Below are positions 23,308 through 36,600 of a stretch of 64,000 nt of DNA, piece after piece (position 1 is the stretch's first letter; each line of letters begins with the position of its first letter). This DNA is from Coleophoma eucalyptorum (lineage: Eukaryota > Ascomycota > Leotiomycetes > Helotiales > Dermateaceae). The notes below the pieces were generated by a model. The model saw nothing but the letters and a program-made list of their open reading frames with translations. It was not told the DNA's origin and searched no databases. The DNA is taken from NCBI GenBank assembly GCA_026120035.1, contig JALRME010000016.1, positions 682,001 to 746,000 on the forward strand, written 5' to 3'. Made by a program: the position numbers and the translations under genes.

Positions 23308-26300
23308 TCATACCATCTGCGCGAGAACCTCCCATCCAACTCGCTGCCAAGGCGCAACCATGATCGCTCTCTGCGTATCCGCAATCTTGCCCGTTCCAGC
23401 AAACGCCTCAGCAAGATCAAAAGCCTGGAGGGCGCCGGTAGGCGGGACAGATTTTAGAGCCGTCTTTAACGCCATATCGGCTGCGAAATCGTCGCCACTG
23501 CTTTGGTCTTCATCAAGAGCAGCAAGGCGGCCCCAACCATGTGGTAAGTTAGGGTACAAAAAGATGTCGGTTTGAACCTCGCTTAAAATTTCTTGCTCGG
23601 GATCGGCTTCCGAGAATGCTGCAATGGCGCGGAGGATCTCGCTGACGTGTGACTGCTCTAGACTGGTTGTAGAGGGGTTTGTTCGAAGGGATTGGAGCTC
23701 TGCTGTAACAGCATCGAGACTTTCGGAATCGTTGTCTAAGAGGGCGATTGTACCCAGAAGGAGAACAGATTGTACATGTCCTGGATGTGATTCCACGCAA
23801 TCGAATAAATGATCTCTTGCCTTTGTACGATCCAGTTCATCGCCTTTGGCCCAGAGGACTTGGGCAAAAAGACATGTGGCGTCGGGATTGCCGTTGGACT
23901 CTTCGAGGGCGGGTTGGAAAAATTCGATGGCGGCTTCGGTGTTTTGGCTATAGTAGTGAGCCAGTCCCACAGTGAGATGTGCGGATAGACGGCACTTCTG
24001 ACGAGCTTCTGCAGTGAGTTCATTTCCAGCGTCTTCATCACTCAGCTGTAGTGCAGTTTCTCCGCTCTCAATTGCGTCTTCGAATGATCGAGCTGCTAGT
24101 TGCGATCGTGCCAAATCTGCCTTTGCGAGGGCAAATCTTGATAGCGATGCTGGTGATTCAGTCACCTCATAATCTGCTTCAACAGTTGCGCAAATCTTGG
24201 ACAGTGATTCGACAGCTGAGGAAACATCATCGATTCGTTCTAGGAAAAGTGTGGATAGGTGCTGGTATGGAAGATCAGTATGCACCATGGAGTGTAGCTG
24301 ATTCAGTGCAAATAGTGGCTGAACAAGGTCGACCGTGCTTGAGGCAGTGATAGAGGCTATCAGGGCATCAAAGGTGGACTGTGAATATTGCCTCTTGGTG
24401 ATAAGTGAAGATGATTCTGAAATATCCATAGCGTGCGTGAAAAGAAGATTAGCCTCCTTTGCATCTCCCAAAAGAAGTGCAAGAAGTCCTTGCCCAATCC
24501 AGGCATGTGCAAAGTCTGGGTCTGAAGACTGTGCGCGAGTAAATGCCTCGTTAGCCAGCTGGTGATCGTTCTCAAGGAGATATAACGCTCCGAGATTAGT
24601 CCATACTTGAGCACTTCGTTCGTTAAGGAACAAGCTGCGAACGAAAGAATGCTGGGCGACCTTAGGATTCAGCTGGCTGGTAACAACGCCAAGAGAGTTC
24701 CAAAACTCAGAATTACCAGCTTCAAGCTCAATGGCTCTCTTGAAGCAGCGAACAGAAGTCTTGAGATATCTTGTCGACTTCTTCTTTAGCCCAGCACATA
24801 GACATACATGTGCTCGATGCTCTGCCCAACCCAGATTATAATAAGCTACAGCTTGGGCATGTATGTCATTTGCAGCCGAATGAATGGCACGCTTGTGGGC
24901 CAATATTGAAGCATGGAGACATCTTGTTAAGTTAAGCCCGGCTTCTTCATCCTTAGGATAAAGGCCATGAGCAAATACTACATCAACACCCACACCATCA
25001 ATGTCTGCAAAGACATCATAAGCCCCTTTGGCTTCGCCAGCCTGAAGTAATTGTTTGAGCTCCGTATGTGGGAACTGTTGAATGCGGCTTTCAACCCATG
25101 AAAAGACCGAGCATGCATCACCGACAGCTCGCCACAGATTAAACGCTTCAGCTCTTTCTTTTGCTAAGCCAAGCGCGGAAAGTATCGTCTCTGTGGCTCG
25201 CTCTGCTGCTTGGCCAAACAGACCCTTATCAACACTGTCCCATGCACTCTCAACAAGAGTCTGAATCAAAGCCATAGAAGGACCAAATTCAGTTGGTCTT
25301 GACTCAAGGACCGCTCTATATCCCAAAATGGCGTTATCATAATCGCCCAATTCCCTCTTGACATTAGAGAGCATGTGTTTGGCGAACCATGTTTCGCCAG
25401 CTTTCTGCTGCTCGACTTCTTGTTCAAACTTTTCAGCATGCTGGAATGCTTTCGTTGCAGCAACGTATCTTCCAGAATTATGATAACTTTCACCAAGGCC
25501 CACCCAAGAATGGTAATCATTCGGTGTGATACGTAATGCCGACTGAAAGGAGACGATACTCTTTGCGTAATCTTGCTTGTTCAACTCTGCCACTCCCAGT
25601 GCTGCAAATGGCCAACTGGTGCCCTTCTTTTTCGATCCTGGAGCTGGTCGTACCTTGCCTGAGTCGACGACACGTTGTGCCACAAGTTCCACAGACTCCC
25701 AATCTCCTTGCTCGGCAAATATCCTGGCTAGTCGCTCTGCAGCACTCACTTCCGATGACGACAGTTCGAAAGCCTTTTGGAAGCATTTTCGAGATCTCTT
25801 TTTGTCCTTAGCATAATCGGCATAGTATACTCCTAGAGCAGTATAGGCAGGAGCATAGTTAAGGTTGCTCTTCAGAGCTGCTAGGAAGTATGCATAGGCT
25901 CCCGACCGGTTCTTTCTCGCTGGCTTTGAAGTATCGATATTCCATAAGCAGACTCCAATTCGATATTGTGTCTGTGCAAGAAGATCTCGAGACTTGAGAT
26001 CTTTACTATCCATTTCTGAGAGACAAGCTTCCAACTCATCACGCCCGCGTTCGAAGTCGCCATTAAGAGCTTTAACCCAGGCAGCTTCGGACTTTATCCG
26101 AATATTACCTGCGTCCCGTTCCAAAGCACGCCCCAAGAAATCAATGGCAGTTGGATAGTCCTCTTCTTCCTCGTATATCAAGCCTATACCAATGAGTGCG
26201 GGAGTTGATGTGGGGTCCCGTTTCAAAAGGCCGTCGAATATGGTTTTGGCTTCTGGGTGATTTTTTGGTGACTGATAGAATACTAGTGCAGTGCCTAGTA

Positions 26301-27673
26301 GTGCTGTCATGGCGTCAGAAGAATGCTGGAAGCTAACTCCAACTTTGGTCGACTCGTCTGTCACCAATCTTCTTCCATTGCGCATTAGCTCGACTACACT
26401 TTCGTACTCTTCCAAAAATTGATAGTACTCTCCCATTATTCGGTGCGCTAGCATCGACCCTGCCGCTTCGGACATACCCTCAGTAAGAAGGAACAGCCTA
26501 TCTTCTGCAGAAAGAGGCCCATCCAGCTCAACTCCTCCTCCTTCATCATCATCCTCACTCTCGTCTGAACCTACGTCCGCTGAAGCAGGTGTCCGTACAG
26601 CCGTTGATGTTGGTGGTGGTATTGCAGCAAATGGTGATATTTCACTACTTATGAAACCCCTCAACACCTGACCAAGACCACTATTTGGGAAGAAGCCATA
26701 GTATTCACGTAGAATATTGGGGTCAAGATCTTGAAGATTCTCGGGATCCTCCCATTCAATAGCAATATCCCACGCCAGCTTGTAAGGATGCTTGATGATA
26801 ACCATGTCAGCAGCAAGCTTCCGGACCTTTGTGTATTTAGCCCCCTTCTCCTCGCCAGGTGGAAGAACAACAAGAGTATCAAGACAACGTTGTAGAAGTT
26901 TCTCCTCGTATTGACGCCGAACTTCATCATCATTGCTCCAATCTATGATTTTGTTATAGAGATCCTCGAGCTCACTGTCTCTAAGCACTTCGCGCTTGAC
27001 CTCTATTGTAACTTGTCCAATTTTTGCTCCGAGTCGAGTTCTTCGTTCTCCGATCTCCTTGTTTATTCTCTCCTTCTCATCGAACTCCGTAATTTGTGCA
27101 ATGAGCTGGAATGTATGTGAGGGGTGGGGTACACGCCCCTCAAGGCAATCATAGAGCAGACTTGTGGGAAGAATAATAGACAATGCCTGCTTATGCTGTG
27201 TCCGTGTGCCGTGGGTCTTCGCGAAGGTAAGGAACTTGTCAACCACATCCTGACACCTATATTTATCGTCCAAGTCTCTGTAGATTTCTGCAAGTTTCAC
27301 AACGGCTACCTGGTATTGTCCAATCTTCTCACCTCCCTGTTTCTCATATAGCTGAATTAAACCTTGCCACGCCTGGGGATCTGCTTCTTTGATCTTGGTG
27401 GCAGCATCGTAGGCTTTCTCAGCCTCGGCGTACTTCGACTGTTTGTCGAGGGCGAACCCTAGGCCAAGATTTCTGAAAAAGAGTCAGCATATGTCAGTAG
27501 ATACTCACGAGACAAAGCTAAAGACTCGTGGTTCGACCAAGCTTGTGCACATACGCCTTGTAGTTTTTGGGATCGGATTGCAGGATCTTCTGTGCTTGCT
27601 CGATAGCGTCATCATATTTTCGAGCTTGAATAGCTGCTGAAAGAGCTTTCAACGCCGCCTTAGCCGCTGACAT
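23308..27673 (-). CDS. SKI3: Superkiller protein 3 (TPR scaffold of the Ski complex)
   Basis: Cytoplasmic scaffold that links the Ski2 helicase and Ski8 and feeds mRNA to the exosome for 3'-5' decay. Exons 27673-27555 and 27472-23308 give 1,427 residues, close to yeast Ski3 (1,432). Almost the whole protein is TPR-like helical repeats: the first near residues 1-70 (KALSAAIQARKYDDAIEQAQ, then FALDKQSKYAEAEKAYDAA), a central block (ALGVYYADYAKDKKRSRKCF; LGESYHNSGRYVAATKAFQH), and later units (SLGVVTSQLNPKVAQHSFVR; WTNLGALYLLENDHQLANEA). An acidic insert (DESEDDDEGGG) lies near residue 310. The 82-nt intron has a GTATGT donor and a TTTTTCAG acceptor. The gene is divergent from the glucosidase gene, about 820 bases away. 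Confidence 0.92.
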
Positions 27674-28492
27674 AGTGGGTATAATTGCAACCTGACTATC
27701 ATGTCTGCACTGAGAATGCAGAATTATAGCTCTGGACGCAAAGGTGCATTGCTATTGTGGAGGTTTTCGACACAGCGAGGCGTAGCTATGGAGGGGCTTT
27801 CCATCGCAGCCTCGCGCTGACTTTCAGGTGTCATTTTCGTGTCGCTAAACCGGAAAAGGGGCTCTCGCTTCGCCGTATTCTCGTTTAGCTTGGGATATGG
27901 TTAAGGTGTGTGTATTTGAACTCAGATTTCAATCATCGATTCATGCAAGGAAGTTAAGTTCAGTCTGGTACTTAATTCATATGGCAATCAAGACACGACG
28001 GCCACCTGATGAATGACAATGCCCACCAGGCTCCAAATCTGGAATGTAGTATGCGTGGTTACAACTGGTTTCGATAAATAGAAAGCCCCGTCATTCAAGC
28101 ATACTACGGGATTATGGCATTATGGAATTTGGTTGATCAGTACAAAGCATCTTAACATCACCCACTATTCCATGCTGGTGGTTATTATTAACCAAGCAAA
28201 AACAGAAAGAAGTTTACGTCGAGGTGCACAGTAGCTCATCTGCACTGTCGAATTGCCGCTCTTCCTATGCGGCAGACGGATACGGTAAACGAAAGTCGCG
28301 GGACGCGGCTATCGTCATCGCTCTCCGCTCAACTGGGACGGCCAACTTTAAAGTGGTCCGGGGGGGCGGTCTTGCGACCTCCTTGCCGTACTTGCGAGGT
28401 CCAATTATCTTCAGTCCCTCCACATTATAGATAACCTCGATTGTCTCTGTCTCTGGTCTGGAAAACGACTGCACAATCCGAGTGTTCATACA
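27674..28492. other. Divergent promoter region of SKI3 and the steryl glucosidase
   Basis: About 820 bases between two divergent starts. Short open frames (28224-28430 plus, 28265-28489 minus) overlap each other and have no support. No defined regulatory element recognised. Confidence 0.5.
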
Positions 28493-30882
28493 ATGGCGCC
28501 TTTACGACTTACCATTGAGAAGGGCGAGTTCCGCGACTCCCAGGGTCGACATGTAACCCTGCGCGGTATCAACATGGCAGCAGATGCCAAATACCCCAGC
28601 AAACCCGATCAACCCTCTCATATTGCAGATGACTTTTTCGACGGCGACAATGTAAATTTCCATCAGCGACCGTTTTCTGTAGGCGATGCGCATATACATT
28701 TCTCTCGGTTGAAGCGTTGGGGCTACAACACAATACGATATATCTTTACATGGGAGGCAATCGAATGGGCAGGACCTGGGAAATATGACGAGGAATGGAT
28801 AAGACATACAATCGAACTTCTTAGACTGGCAAGAGATTATGGCTTCTATATCTTTATGGATCCTCACCAGGACGTTGTTAGTAACGATTACTACCGATTG
28901 GCGTTTCAATACTGACGGGTGTAACAGTGGTCACGATTCTCAGGCGGATCTGGTGCTCCAATGTGGACTCTGTATGCCTGTGGTCTCAATCCGAAAGGTT
29001 TCGCTGCGACAGAGGCAGCGATTGTCCACAACACATACCCCAACCCTGCAACCTTTCCAAAGATGATATGGTCTACGAACTATGCGCGAATGGTAAATCA
29101 GCTTATCTGGACCATGTTCTATGCTGGACGAGACTTCACTCCGAAATGTATAATCGATGGAAAGAATATCCAAGATTATCTGAATGACCACTTTATTGAG
29201 GCTATGGGCCACTTAGCAAGGCGCATACATGAAGCAGGCGATTTGGAAGATGATATTGTTATTGGATGGGAGACTTTGAATGAGCCAAATCGCGGACTTG
29301 TCGGACACCAGGATATCTCAAAGATTCCCCCTGAGCAGCAGTTGCAAAAGGGTACATCTCCTACCGCATGGCAGGCCATGTTGACTGGTTCGGGACGAGC
29401 TTGTGAAATTGATACTTGGGACTTCGGCGGCCTAGGGCCTTATAAGTCTGGACGAGTACTTGTCGACCCACAAGGAGAAAGTGCATGGCTTCCAGCAGAT
29501 TATGATGATTCTCGTTACGGTTGGAAAAGAGATCCAGGATGGAAGCTAGGAGAATGTGTTTGGGCGCAGCATGGCGTTTGGGATCCTAAGAATGATACTC
29601 TATTGAAGAAAGACTACTTCAGTCGTGTTCCAAGCACAGACGAGAAGCTTGATTATGAGGAATTCACGAACAAGTATTTTATGACGCACTACCGCAAGTA
29701 CCGAGACACAATACGGAAGTGGCATAAAGACTGCATTCTTTTCTGCCAGCCTCCGGTTTTAGAGATCCCACCTTCTATTAAGGGCACAGAGGATGATGAT
29801 CCGAAGATGGTCTACGCGCCACATTATTATGATGGGATAACTCTTATAACCAAGAAGTGGAACAGATATTGGAATGTAGACGTCTTCGGGGTCCTCCGAG
29901 GTCGTTATATGAGTCCTGCATTTGCAGTTAAGCTTGGAGAAACTGCAATCCGAAACTGCTTCAAAGACCAACTCACAGCCATTAGAAAAGAGGGCGAGGA
30001 GTACATGGGAAACCACCCATGTGTCATGACCGAGTTCGGAATTCCATATGATATGGATGATAAGTACGCATATAAAACTGGCGACTACTCAAGTCAGTCT
30101 GCTGCAATGGACGCAAATCATTTCGCAGCGGAAGGCTCCGGTATGGCAGGCTATACATTGTGGGTGTATATGTGTCAAGTAAGTGACGAAGGGCGAAATG
30201 ATACACAGTATGGTGCTAATGAATACAGAACGACCATCAACGTGGTGATCAGTGGAACGGAGAGGATTTGTCGATCTTTTCTACAGATGACCGTCCACTC
30301 CCACTCTCACCGTTGCCACCAAGTCCGACCAATGTATCATCTGCATCACTTATTCCAAATGCAAAAAGTCCTGGGAAGAAGGAGTTTTCGGACGAAGCCA
30401 CAGTGACGCCTGGAAATCTGAAGCAATCTTTAAAGACTCCATCCATCTCCTCGGAACAATCAAACACTCCTCCCGAGCTCACCAACGCACCCGGATTCCG
30501 TGCGGCCGAAGCATACGTTAGGCCATCGCCGATAGCCACCGTTGGCAAGCTTGTTGAGAGTGGCTTTGATCTGAGGAATTGTGTCTTCAGCATGAAGCTT
30601 GCCGCCAAAGCTGGAGTTGAGGATACACCCACAGAAATATTCCTTCCAGAGTTTCACTTTCCCAAAGACAAGTGCGAAGTTGAGGTCACCTCTGGCAAAT
30701 GGAGCATCAGTACAGATGACTCGGACGGAGGAATGATCCAGAAGCTTAGGTGGTGGCATGCCGAGGGCGAGCACAGTATCAAAATCACTGGCGTTCAACG
30801 ACGACAGAATATGGCACTTGGCAAGGAAGAGGAGGAGGGTTACCTGGACCAGTGCCAGCAGTCTAAGTGCTCTGTTATGTGA
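28493..30882 (+). CDS. EGH1: GH5 steryl-beta-glucosidase (EGH1/EGCrP2 type)
   Basis: Hydrolyses ergosteryl beta-glucoside (and possibly glucosylceramide), the reverse of the ATG26 step. Three exons, 28493-28876, 28928-30178 and 30229-30882, give 762 residues, close to yeast Egh1 (764). The GH5 barrel is clear: HVTLRGINMAADAKYP, FTWEAIEWAGPG, DPHQDV joined to WSRFSGGSGAP by the first splice, acid/base Glu in GWETLNEPNRG, and nucleophile Glu in MTEFGIPYD. A Ser/Pro-rich insert (about 565-625) separates the barrel from a C-terminal beta domain, continuing after WVYMCQ/NDHQRGDQWNGEDLS at the last splice. The protein ends KCSVM, a CaaX-like box that suggests farnesylation and membrane attachment (inference). 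No signal peptide is seen, consistent with an intracellular enzyme. Confidence 0.9.
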
Positions 30883-32093
30883 GGTAAACGAGTTATGCCC
30901 TACCACGTCATGAGATGAGTCTTGTTCTATTGCATTGCTTTCACGGCGTTTTGGAGGCATATTCTCTATCGTTCTGTCTCTTTGTTCTATAGTGTAGGCA
31001 AGCAGGCAGGCAGGAATGGCCATACTTGGATTGGATTGGACTGCATGAGTTCTATTCTGGAGCATCAAGGTAATAAACAAGCTTAGCCTAATTGTATCAA
31101 AATTGGAATATCATTCCCTATTCGAAGTTTTACGCATTTTGACAGGCGCATCCAAGAGTGATAGGAGTTTAAAAAATTCGAGGATTTTATATAATTGCTA
31201 TCCGAATATTCTTTCATACTGGATTGCGGAATGCCGTGATCTTTGGTTGCAGATTGGTAAGGTAGGTAGGGACAAGAGACGCCACAGAACAAAAGGAGAC
31301 AGTATAAAGCGCGAGTTGTTTCTTGTAAGGTAAATAGGATGATATGTGAAAAAAGGGCCGATCAGAATACCAAAATTCAACGAGTATAAGGAATCAATTT
31401 GGTGAAAAAATAATGGTCTTCTCTGTTTCTATTGTGTGATGAAAGGTCGCTTTATCCTAAAGTTTAAGCGACAAGCGAGCGTCAAACGGGAGCTTTCGTT
31501 GCCTTGGAAGTTGAGATCGATTTGGACTTTCGAGGTATAAATATCTACTCAAGGTGAAGTTTTTCTCTCTTCTTCTCCTTCTCCCTCTATATCATCTTCG
31601 CAAACTTACCGACCCACCTCAACTGCGATCTCGATCTTGATCTAAAATATTTGAGATACCTTCTAGGTAAGTCTTCCCAGCCTTCTCCATCCCCTTTCAT
31701 GTTAGTTACACTAGCGTTCATCATCATTCGCATCCATAAGTGGAGGTAGGATTGTAGGCAGTACAATACGCGGCCTTCAAATAGTCAACACCAAGTCCTG
31801 TTTCACATCGGGCTTCCTTACCACAACCTTCAGCCACTACCTCCTATCATTACTTTCAAGTCTGATCCGTTCGTTTATAGTAAGCTTTAGCTACGGCCTT
31901 AACCTTTCAAAGTAAGTCTTCTTTTCTTCTACTGTCTTGCCTTATTAGCTTTGTTATTTGAGATTCAGGACTTACTTCAATCTCGCATCTTGAGCAACAT
32001 CGCTTTCACCTATAATCATACCTGAGCTTGACCAAGACCTGATCCTTCTTAACAGACACAAATCACCTTCAACAACACTGCCAATTCGCAGCT
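30883..32093. promoter_or_regulatory. Intergenic and long pyrimidine-rich leader of the downstream small gene
   Basis: 1.2 kb. Up to about 31,500 I see no gene, only a GGCAGGCAGG-type repeat near 30,995. From about 31,558 a strong CT tract (TTTTTCTCTCTTCTTCTCC) begins, a common core-promoter feature of highly expressed fungal genes. Splice-like signals follow: GTAAGT donors at 31667 and 31912, possible acceptors near 31880 and 32055. This suggests a leader with one or two 5'-UTR introns. Only the tracts are directly seen; the introns are inferred. Confidence 0.5.
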
Positions 32094-32763
32094 ATGTCAG
32101 ACAACGAGGGAACTCCAGCCAAGGGTGGTGCTCGTCAAGGATATTCGGAGCAAGAAAAGGTAAGCGATAACGACGCCACGTCGCATCATTCTTCGTTTCG
32201 CATCTCGTCGTATGCTTTTGTATAATAGCTTGTGCTTATATGTTGTCACAGTACGCCTTCTTGTTGAAAATAGTCAATCAACTCTCTAAGGATGGTACTA
32301 AGGTCAAGATCAATGAGATTGCCATGCCTGGTCGTACTACCAAGGCCCTTACCCACCTGTGGGCCAACATCCGCAAGGAAGCCGAGGCCAGCGCGGTCAA
32401 CGAAGATGGTGGTCATGTCGCAGCTGCAGCTGGTCCCTCCAAGCCAAAGGAGGCCAAGGTTCCTGTTACCCCACGTAAGAAGAACACCGAGACTACTGAA
32501 GATGGTATATCATACAGACTCCTCATGATAAGAATCCAAGTTGACCACTTCTTACTCTAGCTGAGGGCCAGTCTGCAAAGAAAAAGCGCAAGACCACCCC
32601 CCGAAAGAAGAAGATTGATGAGCTCAAGTCCCAGGTTGAGAAAAACTCCGAGCCTGAACTAAGCTTCCAAGCTCTCCCCACCATCATCCCCGAACCCCAA
32701 TATGAGATCCAGCATGAGCTCGGCGGTGATGCTCAAGACCAGAACGATGGCGAAGAAGCCTGA
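32094..32763 (+). CDS. Small basic, probably nuclear protein with a SANT/Myb-like segment
   Basis: Three exons, 32094-32159, 32252-32504 and 32561-32763, give 173 residues. Residues 23-66 (YAFLLKIVNQLSKDGTKVKI, then AMPGRTTKALTHLWANIRKE) look like the short helical SANT/Myb-like segment common in small fungal proteins. Two Lys/Arg-rich patches follow (VPVTPRKKN; SAKKKRKTTPRKKK), resembling nuclear localisation or AT-hook-like sequences, then an acidic tail (DQNDGEEA). DNA or chromatin binding is inferred; I cannot name an orthologue. Introns have canonical GTAAGC and GTATAT donors. The long CT-rich leader suggests strong expression. Confidence 0.72.
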
Positions 32764-33661
32764 TTTCGGATTTCAGAACGCAGTACGTTAATAGCATACA
32801 GATCAAGAGAACTTTCTGCTGATATTTCAATAGACATCGTATGAAACATCTTTCTCTACAATAAGAAGTTTACATTCGATGCTCTTTTCTTACTGCGTTG
32901 TAGTAGGCTGATGAAACTTTTACACTTTCCGATTTTCAGATACTTTCTCGTTCTGAGTGGCTCTGCATTGGGGGCGGCTGGAGGATTTGGCACATCAGAT
33001 GATGTTTCTGATGTTCTCAAGGTTATGACGATTTCTTCTCTTCTTTAGAGTTTCGAGATTAATGATAACGAGACAAATGAACTTATGAGACACGAACCAT
33101 GGAACCAACTCTGCCTTACTGTTGTGTGAAATTATTACTGAAGCGTATCCAATCCCAGCTGGAGGTATTATAACAATCTTTCGAGTCATGTAAAACAGGC
33201 CAGTTTAAAATCCCCAATTTGGATGGTATTGCCTAAAGCATAGAATAGACCGACATCTCGATATCTTGAAGTTGGTGGGTCGCTAACAGACTTGCAGCGA
33301 ATGACGTTAGAAACCCACTTGTAATACACGTGACGACGAGACAAGGCTCTCGAGTCCTTTCAGCCTTGGATGATTCTTTTGTTCCTACGAGAGACGAAGC
33401 ATCCAGCTCATCTTTGCAACTTCTATTGTTTTCGACACTCGCTGAATTTTTTCGGGAAAGTTTTGGCCTCACCTTATATCGCTCCATCGGCTTGGAAAGC
33501 TGCTGATTCCTGACGGTGCTCATATCGCTGAGCTACAACCTGGCTAACCAATTCATCCATATGCCCCAGGTCACCGAGTAGTTGAGCTTGCGTACGCTGC
33601 TTCAAGATCTCGAGTTTTGTCGACAGCGGTGCACATACAATTCGGAGTTCAAGATAATACT
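32764..33661. other. Intergenic upstream of MSN5
   Basis: About 900 bases between two plus-strand genes. A 96-codon minus-strand frame (33233-33523) lies just upstream of MSN5; it has no domain or splice support and I treat it as chance. No RNA gene recognised. Confidence 0.5.
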
Positions 33662-36600
33662 ATGAATGGTAATACGAATGGGCACAGCATGTTCAGCAAC
33701 GGAGCTAGCTTGAACGAGCAATCCGCTGGAGAAGGTAGCGCAACTTTACTGCGTATACATGAGGCCCTAAATATCGTCCACTCTCCTTATTCTTCCAACG
33801 ACTCACGACAGCAAGCTTCTCGATACCTAGAAGAGATTAAGGCGGAGGAGCAAGCACCTTTCCATGGCTTTACCTTAGCCACCGACAAATCTCAGCAACC
33901 CGAGGTTCGCCATTATGCGCTCTCCCTCCTCGAACACGCCATCAAGCACAAATGGTCTGATTACTCGAGCGAACAAGCTGGTCTACTTCGACAATGGGTA
34001 CTCGAACTTGCGCAAGGTATAGCTGAGGAGGATCCTACATATCTCCGAACCAAAACGGCTCAGCTGTGGGCGGAGATCGCCAAGAGAACATGGGCCGCTG
34101 AATGGACCGATATGGATGAGCTTCTAGTCAGGCTGTGGGAGTTACCACAAGGTACTATTCACAAAGAGTTTGTTTTGTTTATATTAGAAACGCTCTCGGA
34201 TGATGTTTTTAACGGAGAAGATACTGTAGCTGCCTTGAGAGAGGGTGTGCTAAGCAAGGCTTGTGTGGAAATATTCACACCTGCCGAGGTCCTGGCAGAA
34301 TCTTTTCCAAACAGAGAACGAGGTGCCAGTGTCAGATATGGAGAAGAAGGATGGTTGGCAAGGATTGGTGAACTGCTTCGACAGTGTCTTGCAATGGACC
34401 CAGCTTCCAACCTACAATATCAGAGTTGTGCAGTGAGGATACTGGCTGTCTACAAGTCTGTCATGCCTTGGGCTATCCCGAAAGCAATCTCACATGCCTC
34501 ATGCGTGCAACGAATATGTGAAAGTCTCCAGGTTCCAAGTCCTCGCCTTCAATTAGTAAGCTCTATTCCCCTTTGTCTGCTTACCAGCTAATCCAATCAG
34601 GCCGCTGTCGAATCTCTACATGCTTTGTATTGTCGGGTACACTTTTCAGATCAAGAATTCCTTGACCTTGTCTGTCCAATGTATACAAGTGAGGCTGTAG
34701 ATTTACTCCGCAAGCTCTATGAATGGTCTGTGGTGAGCTATGATGATATCGACGACGAGAAGTACAGATTCGCAAAGAAGTTCTCCGAGGTAAGATCCAC
34801 GATTTCATTTTCAAAACATATATGCTCAGAAAAGTAGATGATCTCAAATCTCGGCGGCTTCATTGAACAGAAGATTTCATCAATACCTGAAGATTGCGAT
34901 CTCCCAAGACTGTTGGATCTACTTTTGGCGATTGCCAGGGATCAAAGTTTTCTCGTGTCAATTCCTGTACTCGTGACATGGACGCGGTTATTGCGACTTG
35001 ACACTATTGGGTCTTCTCCTACAGTCACTCCTCTCATACCTCCTTTGCTTGAGCTATGCAGCTCGAGGCTCATACGATATGAAAGTCTTCCCCAAGATAC
35101 CGAGGATCCATCTTTGATCCTGCTACTTGAGGACTTAGACACACTTCCAGAACGGCACGCCTTCCTCGGAAACTATAGAAGGTATTGTTCTATGATCGTT
35201 GAGCTTGTCGTTCGTCAGAAGCAGTCTGAAGCACTGTACTATATCCTTGGGCAAGTCGAGCAATCATTACAACAGCTTTACGTGGGACAGCCACCTTTTT
35301 CTGGTTCGTATTATACTCACTGTAAATTTTCTGTAACTTACGAAAATAGCTGTCGGGTACTCAAAGGCCTCCATGCCTGTACTTCAAGTTGATAGACATT
35401 TCACCGTGATCGAAGCGGCGCTGAAGGGTTACATGAAGTGGCGTTCATCCCATGGTTCGAAACCACAAGAAGATGTAGGCAAACCCCTAGATCAAAGGGT
35501 AAAATAAATTAACTTCTTGCAGGAACAAACACGCGTTAGCATGGAAGATAGCTTTGAAAGCTGGTGCGGGAGATTACTAGAGATGAATTTTGAGGTGTGT
35601 TGAATCTCCTTGCGTGGTAGCTCGATTTGATGTCTGAGAGAGCTATCAATATTCGGTCTTGTGAATTTCGAGTGTACTAATGAAGAGATTAGGACCCTAT
35701 CATCCGAAAACGTATTCTCCAACTTGCGGTGGCATTCTCAACAACAGCTTTAGACAAGAAGAACAATTACATGCTTAAAGTGTTGGAGCATATCTTAATG
35801 AGTACCCCCGCTGAATATCCAGATCAGCCTGCCTACAGTGATGCTGTTAAGGAGCTGCACACTGATAGCATGTATGAGTTGCAACGCCTTGCTACCAAAA
35901 TGCCAGACCAACTCTTGGTACGTATGGCTATGATGTCGTAAAAGATGGGGGACTGACTGTGATTTGCAGGAGGTTTATGAGCAGCTTGAAGCTAAAGTTA
36001 ATGAGATAATAAGCTCCGGGACCCTTGATCGAAAGCGACAAACTTCGTACCAAACCTTTCTTTTCACAATCATGTAGGTGCACCTATAAACCTCGGCCAA
36101 AGGTAGATGTTAACCTTGATTGAAAGTCACCGCGCTACAAGTATTGACCCTGAAGTTCGGCTGGCCAAACTCAAGAATTTTGTAGCTCCAGTGGAAGGCC
36201 TGTGGCAGAATCCGGAAATGAATCAAGCAATCCTCTCCTTTGACGGCTTCTGTGAACTCCTTGGTCTTAACAAGGTCAGGAACTATCTCGTATCAAGGCG
36301 TGCTGATTCAATTGAAGATTGGGGTATGTATCAGCTGGACGCGGAAGGACAAGCAATCCAGAAGGAGCTCGATGAGCGTGTCAAGGTGAGAGTACCCTAA
36401 ATATATCATTTGTTTTTTACTGAACTCCCCCCAGGCACTTCCCCTTCGTACAACGAAGTCATTTCTCGGGTGTTCTACAGACAAAATTGAAAAGGACAAT
36501 CCTGCATATGAGGTATCTTGCATACTCTGGCAAGGCGCTCTGCCAGCAATTCTACCAAATCTGTTGAATTTCCTAAGGTGAATGTTGCAATATATGTACA

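Noticed and set aside
33233..33523. 96-codon minus-strand frame upstream of MSN5
   Set aside because: No domain, and it lies in the expected MSN5 promoter region.
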